Program-made: the position numbers and the translations under genes | The notes under the pieces: model-generated | Told to the model about the DNA's origin: nothing | The model's database searches: none | The model's input: the letters and a program-made list of their open reading frames with translations, nothing else | NCBI RefSeq assembly: GCF_000341285.1 | Contig: NW_005178475.1 | Span: 62,001-126,000, forward strand | Reading direction: 5' to 3' | DNA length: 64,000 bases | Origin: Galdieria sulphuraria | Taxonomy: Eukaryota; Rhodophyta; Bangiophyceae; Galdieriales; Galdieriaceae | Part shown: positions 1-11,260 of the stretch, piece after piece | Numbering within the stretch: position 1 is the first letter of the stretch | Layout of the letters: each line of letters opens with the position of its first letter

Positions 1-1328
1 TCTACTTCATCGGTAACATTATTTTACTGCTTCGTCTTCATTTTGTGAATCTTGCAAGTCTTCAATGAAATGCTGCTTACTCTTGTATTGTTAAGATCCT
101 CTCCCCTAAGACCAGCGTGAGAAGATCCAACTTTCATTATCAACATCAAAATGTCCTTTCGTATCTCATTTTGTCTCTTTCGGGGTCATGGCCTCTTTCA
201 ATTCACTATCATGTCGAAAATTTCAAACCTCTTGCCATGACATAATTTTACATTTTTCGAAATCCTTCAAGGAGATAGGAGATTTACTTCTCACTCCAAT
301 GCTATTAAATAGTATCTTTTCTAGTGTTTGATGGTCTTCATTTCAATTTTTCAATTTAACGTTAACTTTCAAGGAAAAGATGGCTTGAGGCTTTTCTTCT
401 CTTTCCATGTTGGAAGGAATTTTTTTCACGAAGTTTATGTATCCGCGCAATCGAAAACTCACCAACCAGCTTCATTGGTGTTGGAAAGCAAGCAAGTATC
501 TGCCTTCGAGTAACATTCGTACTAAGGGAACTTTTTCATTTGACGGATTCAAAATAAACATCTACTGAATTAGCCATACCGTTGATAGTCTCATAAACAA
601 GTTGATAAGAAAAGTGGCATGCTCTTCGGTTGAAGTATTCGTTTATAACCATTATCCTGTTCCATTTGACGTTAGATAGTACCCTCAGAAAAAGTGATCA
701 AATGTTGGCATGTAAGAACAGCAAGTTGCCACTGAACACTTCTTATCTTTGATTGATTGAATAGGCTTTGAATCAACAAGACACTTCGCATAAGAATTCA
801 ATGAATTACGACATCTAGTGCTTTTCTACAAGAAAAATGTGCACACTTGAAAAATTATGGCAATTGACAATAGAGTGGATCTTTACTGATGTACAATTAT
901 TCCCAAATATTTTCAACGGAGCAGAAAAGCAACCACCGCTAATAACAACGAAGCCGGCAGTCACGCTTTCGACATTTCAAGCTTGTCCGCTATCTTGATT
1001 CCAAATGCCACGTTCTTCTACAAAGATTTCGACTTGGAAAACCATAAATAAGTACGTTCAGTGATTCTCTATGTCATCCACTAGATACAGCATACATGTC
1101 TTTTTTCGAACATACAAAAATAAACAACGCCAGTTCTCTATCTTTCACGAATTTCTTTATTTTCTTTAGTATGAGAGGTCTTTGCAAAGCTTGTACATTC
1201 TTCATTAGCTCAGTACGCAATTACAGAACAAAGTATTTTCATTCAAGAGAATTGGTCATGTTACAAAACAAAATGGAATACAAAAACTATTCAAAAACTC
1301 GTCCAGGCTGAGTGTCTTGAAAGTGGTT
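1..1328. other. Left-edge region without a clear gene
   Basis: No intact gene is recognised here. Two short plus-strand ORFs (328-513 and 1096-1311) have no family resemblance and look like chance. On the minus strand, roughly 30-240, short stretches read in an acidic, coding-like way (for example a segment ending in QNEDEAVK followed by a stop near 30-35), but they are separated by stops. They could be small exons of a gene running off the left edge, or decay. Base composition is AT-rich like the other intergenic DNA of the window. Confidence 0.4.
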
Positions 1329-2545
1329 TTAAAATTCTAAACTTTCTTCCCATTTTCGAAGATATACACAATTGACAGGAGATATAACACCATCAATGGA
1401 ACAACTCTAAAATATTTATGACATTCAAGTTTTCCTTCGAGAAGCTCTCGAACTTACCTTATATACAGGACAGATACCACAAGGGACCTCTCCAAGTGTT
1501 GCAAAGGGTGAGGTATGACTAAATTCCTTTATCAAACTTGTCTGTTTCGAGGCTTTATCACTTACTGACAGTAACGATATACTGTAGTTGATTTTTCAAG
1601 GTCGGTACCTTTACATATCCTTTCTATAACTCCATCATAAATCATGGTTTGTAAGAGACTTTCAAAGTCTTTGATCTAAAAGTGATCGTGATATTTATAT
1701 GTAGCTTAGCGGAACAAATAATACAACAAACCTCTAGTTTTTCTTTGGATATACCCAAAGATGTGATATAATTCGCTACTTCCTCAACTGCAACACCTGT
1801 GGAACTTCCACGAATAAACCGCAAAGACTGTTGATACAACACATCGAAAAATTCTGCATCGAATTCCTGATTGTAATACCAAGGACCACCCGTAACATCA
1901 ATCGAAGGTTCTAAGTCAAAGAGCATATAAAGCTAAAAAGGCTTGAAATGTTACTCTCGGTATTTGAAGATAATAATACCCTACCTTCTTGTTCTTCGAC
2001 TTGACAGATTTGAATGGCTTTACAAGTTTCTTCAACTCCAAGTTTTTTAAGATTTTCGTCAACTGAGTCTGCTGCAGTCGACTAATGTTTCTCAAGTCTC
2101 TAATTTACCAATTAGCAACATCAAAGTACCGATTGATATCTTTATACCTTGTCCATATTCCTTTATTTCCAGCTTCTTCGACGTGGCTATACACCAAACG
2201 TTCTTCTGTTGACAATCCTTGCAGTTTATTGGCAACCTGTTCCTCGACCTTGGAACATGAAGTGATGATTTATATAAAAGTTTGACGAAACATACTGCTT
2301 GATAGAAAAGTTTGCCGTGAAGTTTCTTTAATTGGAGTCTTCCACGTTGCAACAGATTGTTATATGTTTGCAACCTTTCGTTTGGAGAGATATTTTCAGG
2401 TAGGCTCTTTCTAACCTCTTCGTCGGTGACACCTAGCCACTAGAGTTTCTTAAAAGTAGGTACATAACTCTCGGAACTAACCATGTGGTCCTACTGAAGC
2501 TACTCGTAAAACTATTTCTTCCAGCTTCGTCGTATCTGTTGCCAT
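1329..2545 (-). CDS. RPC34: RNA polymerase III subunit RPC34 (RPC6/POLR3F family)
   Basis: This eight-exon gene encodes about 288 aa. Exons read on the minus strand: 2545-2482, 2432-2296, 2248-2148, 2099-1985, 1932-1732, 1675-1566, 1518-1458 and 1406-1329, with introns of 44-59 nt. The product is the RPC34 subunit of the RPC82-RPC34-RPC31 heterotrimer, which helps Pol III open promoters in the nucleus. The order matches the family: tandem winged helices (N-terminal VTDEEV region, then EEAGNKGIWTRD), the hallmark VTGGPWYYNQEFD, and a C-terminal PCGICPVY...SC...NC cysteine set that holds an Fe-S cluster in homologues. The protein ends WEESLEF, close to the WLEF end of animal RPC34. The start (ATGGCAACA) gives a short acidic N-terminus and is the only ATG that reads into the first winged helix through a plausible intron. 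Identification is secure; the border of exon 7 is the least certain. Confidence 0.9.
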
Positions 2546-3007
2546 GAAAGGGAATGTAAATACCAAAAACTGTATTAGATGCAAAAAGGACTGCCCATAT
2601 ATATCCGAAATTAAAAATCATTTCACCCAAGTATCTGACTACAAAGGAAACTGAAACAGCCTTTTATGAATTATGCACCTGCAAGGAAGTGCATAAAAAG
2701 AATATTCATAAATATTACGAACGTGGGTTTTTTCGAATAGTTGATTCCAGTTATTCTACGAAGACGAGATTCATTCACGGAGAAATAGCATTTCGACTTT
2801 GTTTCGCGAAAGTCGCTCCATGAACTGGATAATTCAGTCTATACAAGGTAAAACAGTATACTCTTAGTAATAAGAATTACTTTACACCAGTTTCCAAGAC
2901 CAAATAAATCTTCCTTTTGCATGGATGGAACTTTACTTTTCAACTCAAGCTTTGAAAAGGATCATCTCCATTTTGGAATGAATGTGGCCACGCTTTCCCA
3001 AAATTGA

Positions 3008-3856
3008 ATGCAAAGAGTGCTTGGTTTTTCTACTTGCAGCTATAGTTGGATAGCTCAAAGTTTCAACCGCTTCCACCCTCGTTGTATTCAACCTACTTGT
3101 TTTCGGTCCAAAGTTACCAAACTTTGCCCTAAGCGTCCTCGGTCTTCTCTTCTTTCTGACAACAATGCTACCAAATATCCCCAAAAAGCCATTTATTTAA
3201 CAGCTCAGGTCAAGCTTCCTCAGATTAGCGAAGTGCAAAACGCTACTTTCGATCAATGTTTACCACTGGCTAGAAACATATGTTTCCGCCTACAAGAGGA
3301 GCCCCAGGACGAAAACGCCTATCAAGTGTTAAAGGAATTGTTGTCAAGGGAAGAAGGTGCCAGGGCTTTTTTTGTTGAATATCTTTCTGACTATGAGCTA
3401 AGTCTCCCTGATAAAAAGCCTCCTTTCAAGTAAGTACTTCTTTGCAACAAAGTCATGACAACCTATATTTTTGTTAGGTTAGAGAAGTTACTGAAAGATT
3501 GTGACGAATATGTTCCCAACCTCCTGGCCAGAAATCTTGCAATGTCAGTCGCTAAAGAAGTGGACTTGGCGAACGATTCTAAAAACGCAGAAAACGAGGA
3601 AGTGGACGATACGGGCAGCGGAAGTTGGTCAGATAGTGTTGAAGAAAGTTCTGGAGGTCCTACTATGGTAAAAGAGCGAACAGCATTGCTGATCGATAGT
3701 ATTGCCTCAAGTGAAATTGCTCGGGAACTCGTCGCTCTTTGGTTTTCTATAAGAAGTAGGAAGGGGAAATATGTCCATTTTTTAGAACGCCAAAAATTTA
3801 GAAAGGATCAGCTGGACGTTATCCAAAGAACGCTCGAAGTATTCATTGGTGCTTGA
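3008..3856 (+). CDS. Unknown protein, probably organelle-targeted
   Basis: Two exons (3008-3429 and 3478-3856) joined by a 48-nt GTAAGT...TTAG intron give 266 aa. The first ~60 residues are rich in Ser, Arg, Cys and Lys with almost no acids, as in a plastid or mitochondrial transit peptide. The rest is helical: a segment around residues 80-150 (YQVLKELLSREEGARAFF, then LSDYELSLPDKKPPFKLEKLL), a low-complexity acidic linker around 185-215 (EENEEVDDTGSGSWSD-like), and a basic C-terminal helix. The start is the first ATG of the frame, just after a TGA. I do not recognise the family. The intron restores one continuous frame, so the gene is very probably real. Confidence 0.6.
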
Positions 3857-4207
3857 AGAAGATGTATACTTAAAACTTTTTGTATTAAAAAGTCTGAAGA
3901 TTTCCCATAGCTATAATAGAAAAATTTTTTTTTAAACTTTTCTCCAATTGTAAGGTTTTCCAATGTGACTCAATCAGTTCTATTGTGAACAGAAAATGAC
4001 ACACCAAACTCACCTTCTCATGAAAAAGTGACATAGTTTATGGGAACAACTGGTAAATAAAATTTTCTTTCCAGACTTGTAGTGACTGCAAGATAATATA
4101 CCACAGAACAAACAACTCACGACACTGCATATGATAGCTCAACTGTTCAAAAAGGTGCCTGGAAGGAGGTCTAAAAGGTCAGACAAGAAAAACGAAAAGA
4201 TAGAAAG

Positions 4208-4543
4208 TAGCTAAGCACATTAGGAGTACGAAATCTCCTTTTACACTGAATAAAGATACAGCGAAGCAGTTTCCCAAAAGGACAGCAGACGACTTCATCT
4301 CTGTCGTATTCTGGGCAACTCATAACTACGACTTACGTTTGAAAGTAAAGGACCACACAACAAGAAATAAAACAGCAAGTATTAGTACTCTTTTATTCAT
4401 AAGTAACACAAGAGTTGCAGAAGAAAAAGCCAAGAGAAACCAGACCTTGTACAGAGCCTCTAACGGGATTAGTCTATAAGAGGCTTGGCAAATATACAAA
4501 GACTTGTCAAACAAAAAGGTGGTTTACCAATCAAGTTGTCCAT
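4208..4543 (-). CDS. Putative small membrane protein (tentative)
   Basis: A possible three-exon gene: 4543-4528, 4483-4337 and about 4310-4208. The middle exon carries two hydrophobic stretches (VWFLLAFSSATLVLL and VLILAVLFLVVWSF) separated by NKR. The first intron (44 nt) has good borders; the second would be only 26 nt, much shorter than elsewhere in the window, so the 3' end is doubtful and the protein may instead end at the stop at 4326-4328. No family is recognised. It may be a chance hydrophobic ORF. Confidence 0.25.
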
Positions 4544-4678
4544 ACGTTTGGTTTTAATATGATTTTTCAACGAAGCTTCTTAGATACCCGATAAGAATAT
4601 CTCTCATTCCAAGGCTGTCCAGCATAATAGAGTCAAACCCATTTCCTTTGAAGAACATTAATGTTTATGTGATAAGCA

Positions 4679-5191
4679 ATGTTTGTTTTTGTATATGGTA
4701 CTCTTAGAAACGCCTACAAGGAATACAGACATTTATTGGATTTTCAAGTTCCCGACGTTCTTGACAAATATGCCGTTTATAGAGGTCTTGCGAAACTATC
4801 AGGCTACCAAATGTGGAGTTTGGGTAGTTATCCAGGCATATTTCCAGTAGCCCCAAAGGAAGAAGGAGAAAGATTCACGGTACGAAATTTCAAGATAAGA
4901 TTTACTACCTAAAATCTGACAAGGAATACTTTCAAGGTAACAGGAGAGTTATTTTCTTTTGAAGCGAACGTTGCTGACTTTCTGTTGGCCACCTTGGATG
5001 ACTACGAAGGTTGTCATCCTTTAAATGCTTTACCACATGAGTATGAACGTGCTACAGAAATTGTTTTCGCAGTTGAGGAACAAGATTATGTCACGTCTTG
5101 GATCTACAGACTCACAACCCGACCTTCTTCCACTTATCCTGTCATCTCGAGCGGAGACTATTCGACTTTTTTGGTAACTAAATATCAGTGA
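4679..5191 (+). CDS. Gamma-glutamylcyclotransferase-fold (AIG2-like) protein
   Basis: Two exons (4679-4879 and 4937-5191; 57-nt intron) encode 151 aa, the usual size for this fold. The N-terminus FVYGTLR is the family glycine-rich loop (YGTLR). LATLDDYEGCHP in the second exon carries the conserved catalytic-type Glu of the LDxYEG motif, and the C-terminal YVTSWIYRL is the family's final strand. Members cleave gamma-glutamyl groups (gamma-glutamyl amino acids, gamma-glutamylamines) to release 5-oxoproline; the substrate cannot be read from sequence. The ATG lies immediately before the YGTL strand as in relatives, so the start is secure. No targeting leader is seen, so it is probably cytosolic. 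Confidence 0.8.
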
Positions 5192-6720
5192 AGTGAGCTC
5201 AAGGCTCAAGTGTAGCAGCTGTTCATTTTCCTAATGCTTTGTACATTTTGAAGCATTTGAACGATAGATACACATCAGTCCTAGTCAGGGAAGAAATGGA
5301 CCAAGAGGCCTAATGAATATCTGAATCTTGCGAACTCGAAGAAGACGATTTATTCACTTTTTGATGAAGTACGTATTCGAAAATCTTCGACTAGGAAATA
5401 CAGAAATAATAAAGATTATTGGGGTGTCAAAGGGTTTCATTTGGAAAACTAAATTTTTAGTATAATTTGATAGACGGTGCAAATGTTGAATTTTGGAATC
5501 TTTATGACTCGGCAATCGTAAAATTTAGGATAGACTTTGGACGACACGATTATGAACAGAACTGTTTGATTTTGGAGAAGTTAGTTATGGGTAGCGTAGT
5601 AATAGTTGCAGAATAAGTAAAGTACTGAAAAATATTGTGTATTTTTAGAGCTATTATTGCTCATCGTATATCTTGGCAATAGCTTATGCAATATTACTGA
5701 AAGATAGTTTGCAGATAAGATAGACTGGATTTGAAAGGCAGTTGACTCTTTAGGCTTTGGAAGGACAACGTGTGAAAGAAAGGAAAATGGCACTATCGGA
5801 AAATAAAACTCGTGAGAATACATTTCTTTACGTGAATTCTGGTAGAATAGTTTGGAAAAGATCTATAATTCCATAATATCGAGTTGTTGATGGGTTGATT
5901 AGTCATGTTGAAAATGAGCCATCAGATAGAAATATCAGAAAAATCTCTTAGCTATTTCCAAATCAACTTTCACTTTCTACAAGGTCTAATGAATAACATC
6001 CGTGGAAAATTTTTTAAAAATAAACAGTAAGTGAACTTAATATGTCAAAATTTTCGAAATGACATGTGCCAAAGTAGTATACTGATATGACGCTTTATGC
6101 AAACCATGGTTGCTTGTTGCTATTACCTGACTCGAATTCAAATACAACTGCAAAGAATACATCCAAGGTCAAGGAAACATTACCACTACACCAAAACAGT
6201 GTTCTTGAACTTCAAACGTAAGTGCTTTCATTCGTATGACTCAAATTGTTTCAGATTGCTGCACTTCACTCCTAACTTATGACGCTGTTTTTGAACATAG
6301 AACAGAATTCTCAAGTATTTTGAGTATCTTAATAATATCCATGATAAGTATGATCACTTAGTCGATAAGATAAAGTTAATGAACAGTTTATGCTTGTATG
6401 TTTTCAGCATTTTTGTGTTAAGTTGTCCAAGATATTTCAAGGTCTTGACGAATGTCTTTTGTTATAGTAGGTTACAATCTAAGCAAGAATCACTACATTT
6501 GGATGTTTTTTTGTAAAAGCTGTTCCTCCTCCTTCTGTTGAAGAAATCAATCTTCTCAAGAAATAGGAACCGAAATTCATTTAAAGTCTACCCCACCCAT
6601 TAGCAATTTCTTTTTCAAATTGGTTTTTTGAGCCTCATGTTGTTGTTGTAGTGGTATGAAGCAAACGTAGTATTAGTGATATTCGTGGAGTCCTCGTTCT
6701 CTTTATCGTAGAAAAACCCA
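5192..6720. other. Intergenic, no gene seen
   Basis: About 1.5 kb of AT-rich DNA. Short ORFs at 5581-5823 (-), 6097-6282 (+) and 6615-6833 (-) show no motif and no flanking splice sites that would extend them. No repeat, tRNA-like or mobile-element signature was noticed. Confidence 0.4.
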
Positions 6721-7780
6721 ATGACAGTTATAGAAACGACTTCCTCCTTAGAAGATTCCCGCTTCGATCCTTTTAAAAGAAACGATAAAAGTTTCGACTG
6801 GATCGAACTTGTCAAGGTATGCTTTCCGTTCAAGAAAAAAAGAGTTATTTTATGACCGAGGAAAAAAAGTTTCCCTTAGTTTTTGTCATTTTTCCGTTCC
6901 GGTTTTTTGGTGCTCTTCTTTCTGTACTCGGTTGTTATTTTTTCTTCCTCATTTTCGGACCTTCTGTCAGACAGAACATTGCTGCAGAAGTTTCCACTTC
7001 CAGAAGACAGTTGCTTCTTAGAGGCGGCAAATGTTTTTCAAGAGCCTGTCTTTTTTTCTTGGGTTTCTATAGAGTCTGCGGTCGTCAACATTCCAGCTAT
7101 GACTCTGCCGAAGCAAAAAAATATGTGCTTGTTTGTAATCACACAAGTATGCTGGATATTCTTATACTTATGTCAGTTTGTATGCCTTCCTTTGTTTCCA
7201 AAGAAACTGTTAGTAAAGTCCCTTTGATTGGGAGGATTGCAACAGGTATGCAGTGCATCTATGTGAATCGTGCTAGTCGTGGTGGAGTTTCAGCAAAAGT
7301 AATAGAAAGGCAACAAGCCTGTATGGAACAACGCCCTGTAGCTCCATTGGTAATATTTCCAGAAGCAACGACTACTAATGGTCACTTTCTTATTAAGTTT
7401 CATACTGGCGTATTTCGTGGAGGCTTTCCAGTAGTGCCTGTTGTCATTAAATATCGATATAGAAGGTTCTCACCCACTTATGAAACAATACGTTCAGCAT
7501 ATTACATCTACAAATTGTTCACTCAGTTATATAATGAAGCAGAGTATACCCTACTTCCTATTTATTATCCTAATGAAGTGGAGAAGAATGATCCCTTAGT
7601 ATATGCCAATAATGTTAGGTAAGCTCATAGACTAGCTTGACTTCAAATAGGTTGATTGAAGTTGTCAATAGGGCAGTAATGCAGAAGGAATTGAAATGTT
7701 CTTTATCAGAAAGTTCATATCAAGATAAGCTAGTTTATCATGGGTTACTGCGTAAGCAAGACCGACCTAAACAGCTTTAG
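6721..7780 (+). CDS. Lysophospholipid acyltransferase (LPEAT/LPCAT-like, PlsC family)
   Basis: Three exons (6721-6816, 6861-7618, 7651-7780; introns 44 and 32 nt) give 327 aa. The enzyme should transfer an acyl group from acyl-CoA to a lysophospholipid at an internal membrane. After a short acidic N-terminus and a hydrophobic segment at about 37-65 comes the PlsC domain: NHTSMLD near residue 125 (NHx4D motif, catalytic His/Asp), YVNR, and FPEATTTNG near 198 (family form FPEGTTTNG, so the motif-III Gly is Ala here). The later LPIYYPNEVEKNDPLVYANNVR is typical of the LPEAT/LPCAT branch. The start at 6721 was preferred to the ATG at 6819, which lies inside the inferred first intron; splicing gives a continuous frame. 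No C-terminal EF-hands are present, unlike plant LPEAT2 or animal LPCAT2. Confidence 0.75.
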
Positions 7781-8453
7781 TCATGTGTTGTAAATGTCGT
7801 GGGGTAGTGTGATTCCTTACCAAGACAGAAGAATTAAGGAAGCTTGCTGTTATTCCTATGATATTACTTATGGTTTGCCTGTTGCTCTATGAGAAAATAA
7901 CGTCCTCTTTTTATGAACAGACAGCTTGTGCTGTACCGAGGAATCATTGAAGTATTTGAAGAGTATGCACTTATTCACATGTGGGATATGATAGGAGCAC
8001 ACCAGAATACCTCGGCATTAAGTTTGGTAGTTCACAAGTATGGTTCATAAATTTTTTTGTCTTGTTCTACTGTAAACAAGAAATCAGTTGAATAAATTAT
8101 CGCGTTGAAAACTCTTGTATAATTGTACCATGTTTTTCCTGAAACCTTTCTTTGCCTATCAAAGACAAGATCAATTTTAGCTTCAAAGAGGAACAATATC
8201 AATATCGCCCCTACAAGACATGTTTAGAAGGAAAAGTGTTTCTGCATTCTAAGAATTGTCTACATAATCTGCACGTCTAATTGTTTGTGCTATTCTACAA
8301 CGAAATAATGAGTGGATTATCATAAATTATGAACCAGAAGAATGGCATGCCACAGAATTATGAAGTATAATGCTTCTGAATATGGACAAGACATTGTAAT
8401 GAGATTTTTACAAGTTTAGTAAATTGTGAAGTTGAAACAGTGTATTTATTCCC
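7781..8453. other. Intergenic, no gene seen
   Basis: About 670 nt between the acyltransferase and the S1 protein gene, both on the plus strand. It holds the 3' flank of one and the promoter of the other. No further ORF, repeat or RNA gene was recognised. Confidence 0.4.
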
Positions 8454-9680
8454 ATGGAGAATGGTTGCTTTTTTCAGTGGTTTCCTGTTGGCAGCCAAAC
8501 GAAGCCAGTGTTTCGTCCTTTCAAGTATGGCTATGGAAGGCTATCTAGGGTTTCTCACTTCTTTCACGGGGTGCCCTATTCTTTGGAACAACGAAACAGA
8601 AGGAAAAAGAGTAGCTATCAAACGAAGCTACTAACGTGTTCGAGGTTTGACAAAATAAATGGAAGGCGTTTATCTGACGTTGTCGAATTGCCTAAAAATA
8701 TGTCGCCAAGGTACGTCGTTTCACAGAATTTTAGGCATATTGTTCTCAGCTGGTTTGATAGTGTTTGCCGTGATACTTTTCTGGAAGCGATGAAAGAAGT
8801 TGGAGGAACAAAGGTTGGTGAAATTAGAAGAGGTCGGATTGTGCAATTTGCGAAGGAAGGTCTATTTATAGATTTGGGTATTGAAAGGATAGCCATTTTA
8901 CCAAGAGAAGAGTTGTGGCTTGAGCGCAACAAAAGTCCTCGTGAACTCTTCAAGGAAGGAGACGAACTCGAAGTAGAAGTTCTGCACCCAAGAGACAATT
9001 TTGACCTTGTCGTTTCAGAGGTTTCCGTTAGAAGACGCAAGTGTTGGAATCGAGTGAGCGAGTTTTATTTCACGTCAAAGAGTTTTCCTGTGTTAGTACT
9101 CGGTTGTAAAAATAATGGCTTGATAGTTCGATATGACTGTATAGAAGGATATCTTCCCATAGAACATCTTATTCCTAGTAAGACTGTAAGTCAAGTTATG
9201 AACACAGAGTTAGAAGTGAAGGTGCTCAGTCTGGAACCAGAAGCGAATAATTTGGTAGTTTCTCAGCGTCTGACTATTACTGAAAAACGCGAGAAAGAGT
9301 TGAACGTTGGAAGCATTGTCAAAGGTGTTGTACGAGCGGTTCGAGATTATGGCGTGGTAGTCGACTTGTATGGTGTTCTCGGTCTTCTTTTCGTCAAGGA
9401 TATTTCTTGCGATCCTGTTGAAGACCCATCAACAGTATTTAGCGTTGGAGAAACAATTCAGTGCATGATTATCCACACTGATAGAAAACGTCATCGTGTT
9501 ATTCTTAGTACCAGAGCTTTAGAGTTACGAAGCGGGGAAATGTTGAAGGACAAAACTAAGGTTTTCGAGAAAAAAAAAGAAGCACTAAAGCGAGTTGGGA
9601 AAATTCTGGAAGAGCGTTCTTCACGTCGCAAATGTTTCTTTGGTAAAACCTTTCCTGTACAGAACATTCAACCAAAATAA
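8454..9680 (+). CDS. S1-domain RNA-binding protein, plastid ribosomal protein S1-like
   Basis: This uninterrupted ORF encodes 408 aa. The first ~80 residues are basic and nearly free of acids (FRPFKYGYGRLSRVS, EQRNRRKKSS), as in a plastid transit peptide. Three S1 OB-fold repeats follow: about 125-195 (VGEIRRGRIVQFAKEGLFID), 205-275 (weaker, NNGLIVRYDCIEGYLP), and 280-355 (VGSIVKGVVRAVRDYGVVVD). The tail is Lys/Arg-rich. Three S1 domains in a targeted protein fit plastid ribosomal protein S1, which helps load mRNA on the 30S subunit; a different S1-type organelle RNA-binding protein remains possible because the middle repeat is diverged. The start is the first ATG of the frame. Confidence 0.7.
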   Translation: MENGCFFQWFPVGSQTKPVFRPFKYGYGRLSRVSHFFHGVPYSLEQRNRRKKSSYQTKLLTCSRFDKINGRRLSDVVELPKNMSPRYVVSQNFRHIVLSWFDSVCRDTFLEAMKEVGGTKVGEIRRGRIVQFAKEGLFIDLGIERIAILPREELWLERNKSPRELFKEGDELEVEVLHPRDNFDLVVSEVSVRRRKCWNRVSEFYFTSKSFPVLVLGCKNNGLIVRYDCIEGYLPIEHLIPSKTVSQVMNTELEVKVLSLEPEANNLVVSQRLTITEKREKELNVGSIVKGVVRAVRDYGVVVDLYGVLGLLFVKDISCDPVEDPSTVFSVGETIQCMIIHTDRKRHRVILSTRALELRSGEMLKDKTKVFEKKKEALKRVGKILEERSSRRKCFFGKTFPVQNIQPK

Positions 9681-9730
9681 AATAACAATTGTATTTCATT
9701 TTGTCACGAGTCTCTAGCCAGTTGGGTAAA

Positions 9731-11260
9731 ATGTCTTATGACGACATAAGAAAGCAGCTGGACTTACTTCTTGGTCCAAATAGAGACGGAGTCCAAAGAG
9801 AGGCACCACCTACGTCGTTTAAAGACCCCCGTGTTTGCAAATACTACCTTTGCGGTGTATGTCCGCACTTACTTTTCTCGAATACCAAAGCAGTAAGTCT
9901 TTCGCAGAAGCTACTAAATCTTTCTTCACCCTTTGTTTAGGACGTAGGACCCTGTGACAAGGTTCACGATGATAATCTTAGGAAACAGTATGAAGATGCA
10001 AGAAGACAAGGAGAGCACTTTGGTTACGAAGAGGAGCTGGAGCGTTTTTGTAAAAAGCTTATATCAGACGTAGATCGACGAATTGAACGCGCCATGAGAC
10101 GACTGCAGGTACAGTATGGTATTGAAAACGAAAAAGCCACGGATTTGTTGGCATACTATCCTGGACCTGGTAGAACTCTGTTGGGAGTTATAGATGAGGA
10201 AGGAAAGGAAGATTTGGAAAAGGGTGTAGGAGGTATGATTGGACAGACCGAGCATTACTATTCTGATCGAGATGACGAGGCTGAAGACGAAGAACTAGAA
10301 TCTCGTTCTGGAGAACAAACAAGAAGCCGCACAAGTTTATCGACAAAGGGAATAAAAATTTTGGCAGTTGACGGAAGCTCCATAGAAAATTCCTCTCAGA
10401 CAGTTCCATCGAATGAACAACATGACAGTAACCAGTCTGTGGAAAAGTTGGAATCAACAGAAGTATCGAATAGAGACGTTCAACCAGGCAGTAAAGACAT
10501 AGACCCTGGCAAGAAACATCATTCTGAGTATACAAACGAAGACGAAAGTTTAGAGCACGAAACGAAAGAAGTTGCAGAATTGAAACAAGATTCAACAACA
10601 AATGTTTTGGGAAAGGAACATTCTACTGCATCGTCAAGTAGCCCTATCTCAGAAGCGGCAGAAGTTTGGAAAGAAGCCAAATCGCCCGATGGTCGCTCAT
10701 ATTGGTATAATGTTGTTACAAGAGAGTCAAGATGGCAGCCTCCTGTTGGCGTTAAGTTAGTGCCAATAGCGTCTGTTCGCTCAACAACATCTGAAGGCAG
10801 CCATAATACAGCCACCAATGATTCACTACTTTCAGGTGATGTTTCTGCGAATCAACAAAAACTAAGAGTTTGTGCAGAATGTGGGGCATTTCTGAGTATT
10901 TTTGATTCCTCACGCAGACTAGTTGATCACTTCAACGGGAAAATGCACATGGGATTTGTTACTTTGAGAAAGAAAGTGAAGGAACTTGAAGAAGACTGTC
11001 ACCGTATGAGAGTGAGTAATAATTCCAGAAATTTTCGGACAAGTAGAAGAAGAGACGACTTTTCTTTGGAGCGTTCTGATTTCCGTCATAGCGAGAGTAG
11101 GCGAAAACGAAGTCACCATTCTCGTTCGCCACAGCACCATCATAGCAAGCGCTATAGAAGTCCAAGTTGTGGAAGCAGTGACGAAGAGAGAATCCGAAGG
11201 AGCTCACATTCTTATCATCATTCACGCAGCTCAGGTTCGCACAGACATCGTTATCGTTGA
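9731..11260 (+). CDS. LUC7-like U1 snRNP splicing factor with an inserted WW domain
   Basis: Two exons (9731-9892 and 9941-11260; 48-nt intron) give 493 aa. The N-terminal MSYDDIRKQLDLLLG and the first, CCCH-type zinc finger (CKYYLCGVCPHLLF...CDKVH, residues ~35-62) are LUC7 hallmarks. The second, C2H2 finger (CAECGAFLSIFD...HFNGKMHMGF, residues ~375-410) is followed by an Arg/Ser/His-rich tail. LUC7 proteins sit in U1 snRNP and stabilise 5' splice-site pairing. Unusually, the region between the fingers is long and acidic and contains a WW domain at about 312-342 (W...DGRSYWYN...SRWQPP). WW domains are known in the U1 protein Prp40, but I know of no standard LUC7 with one. The start is the ATG before the conserved helix. 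Confidence 0.85.

Noticed and set aside
6819-7622. ORF starting at the ATG at 6819 as the acyltransferase start
   Set aside because: That ATG lies within an intron with good borders (6817-6860); the upstream ATG at 6721 joins in frame.
8618-9040. 140-codon minus-strand ORF inside the S1 protein gene
   Set aside because: Antisense shadow of a well-supported coding region; no family resemblance and the sense strand explains the openness.
10188-10601. 137-codon minus-strand ORF inside the LUC7 gene
   Set aside because: Lies opposite the low-complexity acidic linker, whose codon bias leaves the antisense frame open.
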